This document shows positions 60,586 through 64,000 of a stretch of DNA of 64,000 nucleotides, piece after piece. Each line of letters opens with the position of its first letter. Positions within the stretch are counted from its first letter, which is position 1. The notes under the pieces were generated by a model. It saw only the letters and a program-made list of their open reading frames with translations. It made no database searches and was not told the origin of the DNA. Both the position numbers and the translations under genes were made by a program. The stretch is from Paenibacillus sp. SYP-B3998 (GTDB lineage: Bacteria; Bacillota; Bacilli; Paenibacillales; NBRC-103111), in assembly GCF_010820665.1 (NCBI RefSeq), contig NZ_JAAIKC010000006.1, positions 243,193 to 307,192 on the forward strand, read 5' to 3'.

Positions 60586-61899
60586 ATGGCTAAGGAAAGC
60601 TTTGATAAAGAAATACAATTTTTGCGGATGCTTGTCTTAACAAGCGGCGCTTATAGTCGGCAGCAGTTTGCTGAAAGACTCGGCATTTCCGTCCATACTT
60701 TTGATAAAACATTGCGTCATCTAAAAGAAGTTGTTGCTGCCACCTATCAGCAAATTCCAGAATCTCAAGGCAAAGAGTTTGCCGAAACACTTCGTTACAG
60801 CTATTTCGATTCGGCAGATCCGATGCTGCTCTTTCTATTTCGAGCAAAGTCAGTGAAAGAGACAGAAAGCCAAAGAATTTCCTTGCTCTTAGCTGCCATG
60901 AATGAAAAAGCACTAACGACGATGGAGCTTCTCGACGTATGCAGTAACAGCCTGCCCGCGGAAAGCGCGCAGCCAGATGAAAAAACAATTCGTAACGATC
61001 TCAAATATTTGGAGGAAGTCGGCGTCATCATGAAGGAGCCGGGACCACGCCCTTTCCGTTATCGGATACATAACGACTTCGTTCAAGAGCTTACCGCAGA
61101 TGAGCTTATTGACCTTTATGATTTCGTGGATGTCATGGCGAATACACAGGTGCCATCTGTTCAGGGCTATTTATTGCGAGACGGACTTAAGAAGCATATG
61201 AACCGTTCTTCGCCCTCCCTTGCTTCCATCGATCCTTTTCTATATAAATATCATTATTATTCTAGAATATTGGATGAAGCACACTTATTCACACTGTTGA
61301 AAGCAATAAGAAGCCGCAAGAATGTACAATTCCTATATTTTTCACCTAAAAATTCGCAAAGCTACGCCTCCAAAAATACGAATCCATTGTTTGAACGCGA
61401 CATGGAGGGCAAACAGGAGAACACATTACCTCTTAAAGTCGTCTACGATCATCAGTACGGACGATGGTATCTGCTATCTTATAACACAAGGCACGGCATC
61501 AAAAAATACCGCATGGAGGGCATTACCCACCTCGAAGAAGGCGAATCCGCTGACCCTGATATATTTGAAGAGCATTTAAAGGAGCTTGAACAAAAGATAA
61601 CGTACAGTTGGCTTATTGATACGGGCCGTCCTGTGACGGTGCAGGCACGATTCTTTAATCCAGGAGATTTGCAGCCTAACTTTATTAAAGAGCGGGTATG
61701 TCTTCAAGGTCAATGGGGACAAATTATGGAGGAAACAGAGGAAAGCTTCATCTTTGAAATTGTGGTCAATGGAACAACCGAAATTAAACCGTGGTTACGA
61801 AGCTTTGGCTCAAGCTGCGAGGTGCTCACGCCGCATTCTTTGCGGAATGAGATGCTCACGGAGTGGAAGGAGATTATCGACTATTATGAATCTGTTTGA
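60586..61899 (+). CDS. WYL-domain transcriptional regulator (copy 1)
   Basis: A 437-residue protein with an N-terminal winged helix (about 1-75: GAYSRQQFAERLGISVHTFDKTLRHL), a second HTH region (about 100-160), and a WYL domain (about 240-345) with GRWYLLSYNTRHGIKKYRMEGI, followed by the WCX extension. WYL domains bind nucleic-acid-derived ligands and often control RNA- or DNA-repair and CRISPR genes. It is divergent from rtcB copy 2 and overlaps the next regulator by 14 nt. Confidence 0.88.
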   Translation: MAKESFDKEIQFLRMLVLTSGAYSRQQFAERLGISVHTFDKTLRHLKEVVAATYQQIPESQGKEFAETLRYSYFDSADPMLLFLFRAKSVKETESQRISLLLAAMNEKALTTMELLDVCSNSLPAESAQPDEKTIRNDLKYLEEVGVIMKEPGPRPFRYRIHNDFVQELTADELIDLYDFVDVMANTQVPSVQGYLLRDGLKKHMNRSSPSLASIDPFLYKYHYYSRILDEAHLFTLLKAIRSRKNVQFLYFSPKNSQSYASKNTNPLFERDMEGKQENTLPLKVVYDHQYGRWYLLSYNTRHGIKKYRMEGITHLEEGESADPDIFEEHLKELEQKITYSWLIDTGRPVTVQARFFNPGDLQPNFIKERVCLQGQWGQIMEETEESFIFEIVVNGTTEIKPWLRSFGSSCEVLTPHSLRNEMLTEWKEIIDYYESV

Positions 61900-62686
61900 G
61901 AAGATTTTTAACTATCAAATTATTTCAAGGCTTGAGAACACGGGTACTTTTATGATTACCGCTCAGGAAAGATCATGGCTCAAAACGATGCTAGCCCATC
62001 CCTCCGCTTCAGAGGCATTCACTCCTGATACGTTAGAGAAGCTTCAAACCGTGTTAACGCCTGAGCCCTCACTTGATCTATCTGAAGTATTTATAGAAAA
62101 AGCTAATAGTGTTGAAAAACAAGTTTATCATCCACTACTCCGCACGCTGCGACGTTTTATTATGAACAAAACCGGGGTTAAGCTAACGTATAGAGTGAAA
62201 GATGATCGCCTAGTTAAGAATGAAATGGCTTTCCCTTACAAGCTGGAGTATTCACTTGTAAAAAAAGAATGGTACCTGCTTTGGTACCATCTTCGTCACA
62301 GAGCTCTCATGAGCACAAAGCTCCAAAAAATTGATGATTTGCATGAGCTACCTGTTTCTTCTGAACAGGCAGGGCCCATTGTCGCGAATATTGAAAAATT
62401 GCTAGAGAAGCGTCAGCAGCATGCTACCATTGAAGTTATAAAAGCTTACCATCGTGAGCTATCGCGGATCTTATATGCCTTTTCTTGCTTTGAGAAGAAC
62501 GTGGCGTACGATAACGTGAATGAAACTTATACGATTCGCTTAACCTTTCTCAGTAATGAGAGCGAGTATGTATTGTCTAAGCTGCGCTTCCTTGGTAAGC
62601 GGGTTAAAGTCATAGATGGAGACTATCTCAAGCGAAGAATGCTTGAGTCAGCTAGGAAGGCTTACCAGCGCTATGAGGTTCTTTAA
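61886..62686 (+). CDS. WYL-domain transcriptional regulator (copy 2)
   Basis: A 266-residue WYL protein starting at ATG 61886 (MNLFEKIFNYQIISRL), 14 nt inside the end of the preceding regulator gene; the frame opens at 61754 but that part is an overlapping read of copy 1. It has a helical N-terminus without clear winged helix and a WYL domain (KKEWYLLWYHLRHRALMSTKLQKI). Probably it forms a heteromer with copy 1. Its stop overlaps the convergent yceI stop. Confidence 0.82.
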   Translation: MNLFEKIFNYQIISRLENTGTFMITAQERSWLKTMLAHPSASEAFTPDTLEKLQTVLTPEPSLDLSEVFIEKANSVEKQVYHPLLRTLRRFIMNKTGVKLTYRVKDDRLVKNEMAFPYKLEYSLVKKEWYLLWYHLRHRALMSTKLQKIDDLHELPVSSEQAGPIVANIEKLLEKRQQHATIEVIKAYHRELSRILYAFSCFEKNVAYDNVNETYTIRLTFLSNESEYVLSKLRFLGKRVKVIDGDYLKRRMLESARKAYQRYEVL

Positions 62687-63369
62687 GTTGTCTTTTGTCC
62701 CAGAAGAAGACTAAGGGTAATTATAATATTGTTTTCTGTTTCCAAAACAACCGCATGCGGGTTCTTCATTCCATAATCATCGAATGTAATCACGGTGCTT
62801 CCTCCAAGATTAATGACGCCTTGATTATACACGGCATCCGTTTTAAACGTTACATCTTTAGATTTATCTTTAACTGTAAGAGTTCCAGTCATGTTAAAAG
62901 AAATCTTTTCGCCTTCTTTCCATTTCTTGGGAAATTGGTCGATCGATTTCAGCTTAAATTTGGCCTCAGGGAAAGCTTGGGCATTTAAAAAATCCTCACC
63001 CTTAACATGCCCATCTCTTTGAGAATTACCCGATTGCAGATTATCAATACTTACGAAAGCCTCAGCGTTCATTTTCGCCGGATCTGTAACGTTCAACGTC
63101 CAGTTTCCTTTTACTGCACCGCCTTCGAAGTTAACCTTTTCCTTGGACGTAGTTATTGAAAAGTATACTTTGGAATCCGGCTGAATGCTCCACTCCTTAT
63201 TCAAAACTCCTACATCTACAGTCTTAGTGCTAGCTGCATTTGAGGTGGCTGTCACAGGAATTGCCTCTTTTATCGTCACATGATTACCAGCGTAGTAGTC
63301 ATATGCATAATAAGCCCCACCTAAAATAATAACCGCTCCAACTGCAAATCCGACTAACTTCTTTTTCAT
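62683..63369 (-). CDS. YceI-family lipid-binding protein, membrane-anchored
   Basis: A 228-residue protein from ATG 63369 (GGAGG upstream; the frame opens at 63423). An N-terminal membrane anchor (KKKLVGFAVGAVIILGGAYYAYDYY) precedes a YceI beta-barrel domain (about 50-225: WSIQPDSKVYFSITTSKEKVNFEGG, MNAEAFVSIDNLQSGNSQRDGHVKGEDFLN, YPEAKFKLKS-like, TLTVKDKSKDVTFK). YceI proteins bind isoprenoid-like lipids. It is convergent with the WYL regulators. Confidence 0.9.
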   Translation of the reverse strand: MKKKLVGFAVGAVIILGGAYYAYDYYAGNHVTIKEAIPVTATSNAASTKTVDVGVLNKEWSIQPDSKVYFSITTSKEKVNFEGGAVKGNWTLNVTDPAKMNAEAFVSIDNLQSGNSQRDGHVKGEDFLNAQAFPEAKFKLKSIDQFPKKWKEGEKISFNMTGTLTVKDKSKDVTFKTDAVYNQGVINLGGSTVITFDDYGMKNPHAVVLETENNIIITLSLLLGQKTT

Positions 63370-63592
63370 CTGTATTCCTCCGATTTGTTTTATAATTACT
63401 ACAATTTCAGGATTGGATTTCATCTAAACAGGTAAATGAATCACTTCCCTACAAAACTACACGTTGTAGTGTGTTTTTACAATAGCAATCTTAGCTGAAA
63501 TTTAGCTGAGTGTAAGCTTAAAATAACATTAAATTAAATGGTTTAGACATATTTCCACTAAGCTCCAGGATATAAGAAATAAAATAAACAGA

Positions 63593-63623
63593 AAAAAGAC
63601 TGTTGAAATTAATCAACAGTCTT
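63593..63623 (-). terminator. rRNA operon terminator
   Basis: AAGACTGTTGA-AATTAA-TCAACAGTCTT forms a perfect 11-bp stem; on the minus strand it is followed by a T-run. It lies about 25 nt after the 5S 3' end. Confidence 0.92.
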
Positions 63624-63649
63624 ACCCACTTGCGTGAGTGCTTACATGT

Positions 63650-63766
63650 GCTTGGCAACGTTCTACTCTCCCAGAACCCTGCGGTTCAAGTACCATCGAC
63701 GCTGGAGGGCTTAACGGTCGTGTTCGAGATGGGAACGCGTGGGTCCCCTCCGCCATCATCACCAAA
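63650..63766 (-). rRNA. rrf: 5S ribosomal RNA
   Basis: The minus strand reads TTTGGTGATGATGGCGGAGG, then ACCCACGCGTTCCCATCTCG, CACGACCGTTAAGCCCTCCA and ends GTAGAACGTTGCCAAGC, which is the standard Firmicute 5S sequence. Ends are placed by pairing of the terminal helix and are good to a few nt. Confidence 0.96.
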
Positions 63767-63902
63767 CGAGATGCTTCTACCACGAAACATCGATAAAACA
63801 ATCAGGCTGGCTTGCACCCTGAAAACTAGATACGAAACTTGCGTAAAGGGTGAATCGCTTGCTGCTTGTTACTACAGCCGCTCTGCTTCTTAGGAAAGCA
63901 TT

Positions 63903-64000
63903 CTTGGTTAAGCCCTCGACCGATTAGTATTCGTCAGCTGCACACGTTGCCGCGCTTCCACCTCGAACCTATCAACCTCGTCGTCTACAAGGGGTCTTAC
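63903..64000 (-). rRNA. rrl: 23S ribosomal RNA, 3' end (partial)
   Basis: The minus strand reads GACGACGAGGTTGATAGGTT ... GCAGCTGACGAATACTAATC, GGTCGAGGGCTTAACCAAG, the conserved 3' end of 23S rRNA. The gene extends beyond the window. A spacer of about 135 nt without tRNA separates it from 5S. Confidence 0.95.

Overview
The window reads as chromosome from a low-to-mid GC, spore-forming Firmicute of the Paenibacillus/Cohnella type. The support is the MsmX/UgpC-type sugar importers, sporulation-kinase-like sensors, OhrR, YhaM, YunC and YwdK families, AAGGAGG ribosome sites, frequent TTG/GTG starts, and a 5S/23S rRNA operon at the right edge.

Layout. 1-13 kb is ordinary accessory metabolism: a sugar-type oxidoreductase (cut by the window edge), a lipoprotein DD-carboxypeptidase, a decayed sulfhydrylase remnant, a polar amino acid ABC importer, a c-di-GMP GGDEF-EAL protein, a soluble triple-PAS histidine kinase, an auxin-efflux-type carrier and an OhrR-like repressor. 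13.2-24.1 kb is a cell-wall-sugar recycling locus: anmK, a gutted nagZ, namZ (DUF1343), an ABC sugar importer, murR, a MurNAc/GlcNAc kinase and murQ. 24.2-27.8 kb holds a two-subunit FAD/Fe-S 2-hydroxyacid oxidase with a FadR-type regulator; it could burn the D-lactate that MurQ releases. 27.9-31.1 kb holds a class I isoprenoid-synthase-like enzyme, an NHLP-leader peptide ending in Trp, and a 7TM histidine kinase: a possible ComQ-ComX-ComP analogue.

33.8-52.1 kb is a type I-B CRISPR region. It has cas6-cas8b-cas7-cas5-cas3, a cas1 reduced to its C-terminal third, no cas4, then cas2, and four repeat blocks. Three of the blocks carry a conserved leader, and all are transcribed on the minus strand. 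Two use one repeat and two use a variant with compensatory stem changes. Divergent from cas6 lies a solitary crRNA-like gene with its own promoter: pseudo-repeat, 28-nt pseudo-spacer, pseudo-repeat. The first 16 nt of the pseudo-spacer match, next to a TCA motif, a site upstream of a 21-codon hydrophobic peptide gene. This looks like a CreTA-type RNA-guided antitoxin/toxin addiction module guarding the Cascade genes.

52.1-62.7 kb is an RNA-repair island: TatD, KptA/Tpt1, an AAA+ ATPase, two RtcB ligases, a nucleotidyltransferase, a slipin and two WYL regulators, with a tRNA-like motif between the slipin and the second RtcB. The window ends with a YceI protein and the 3' end of an rRNA operon (5S and partial 23S, minus strand).

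All calls come from reading sequence and translations; no database search was run.
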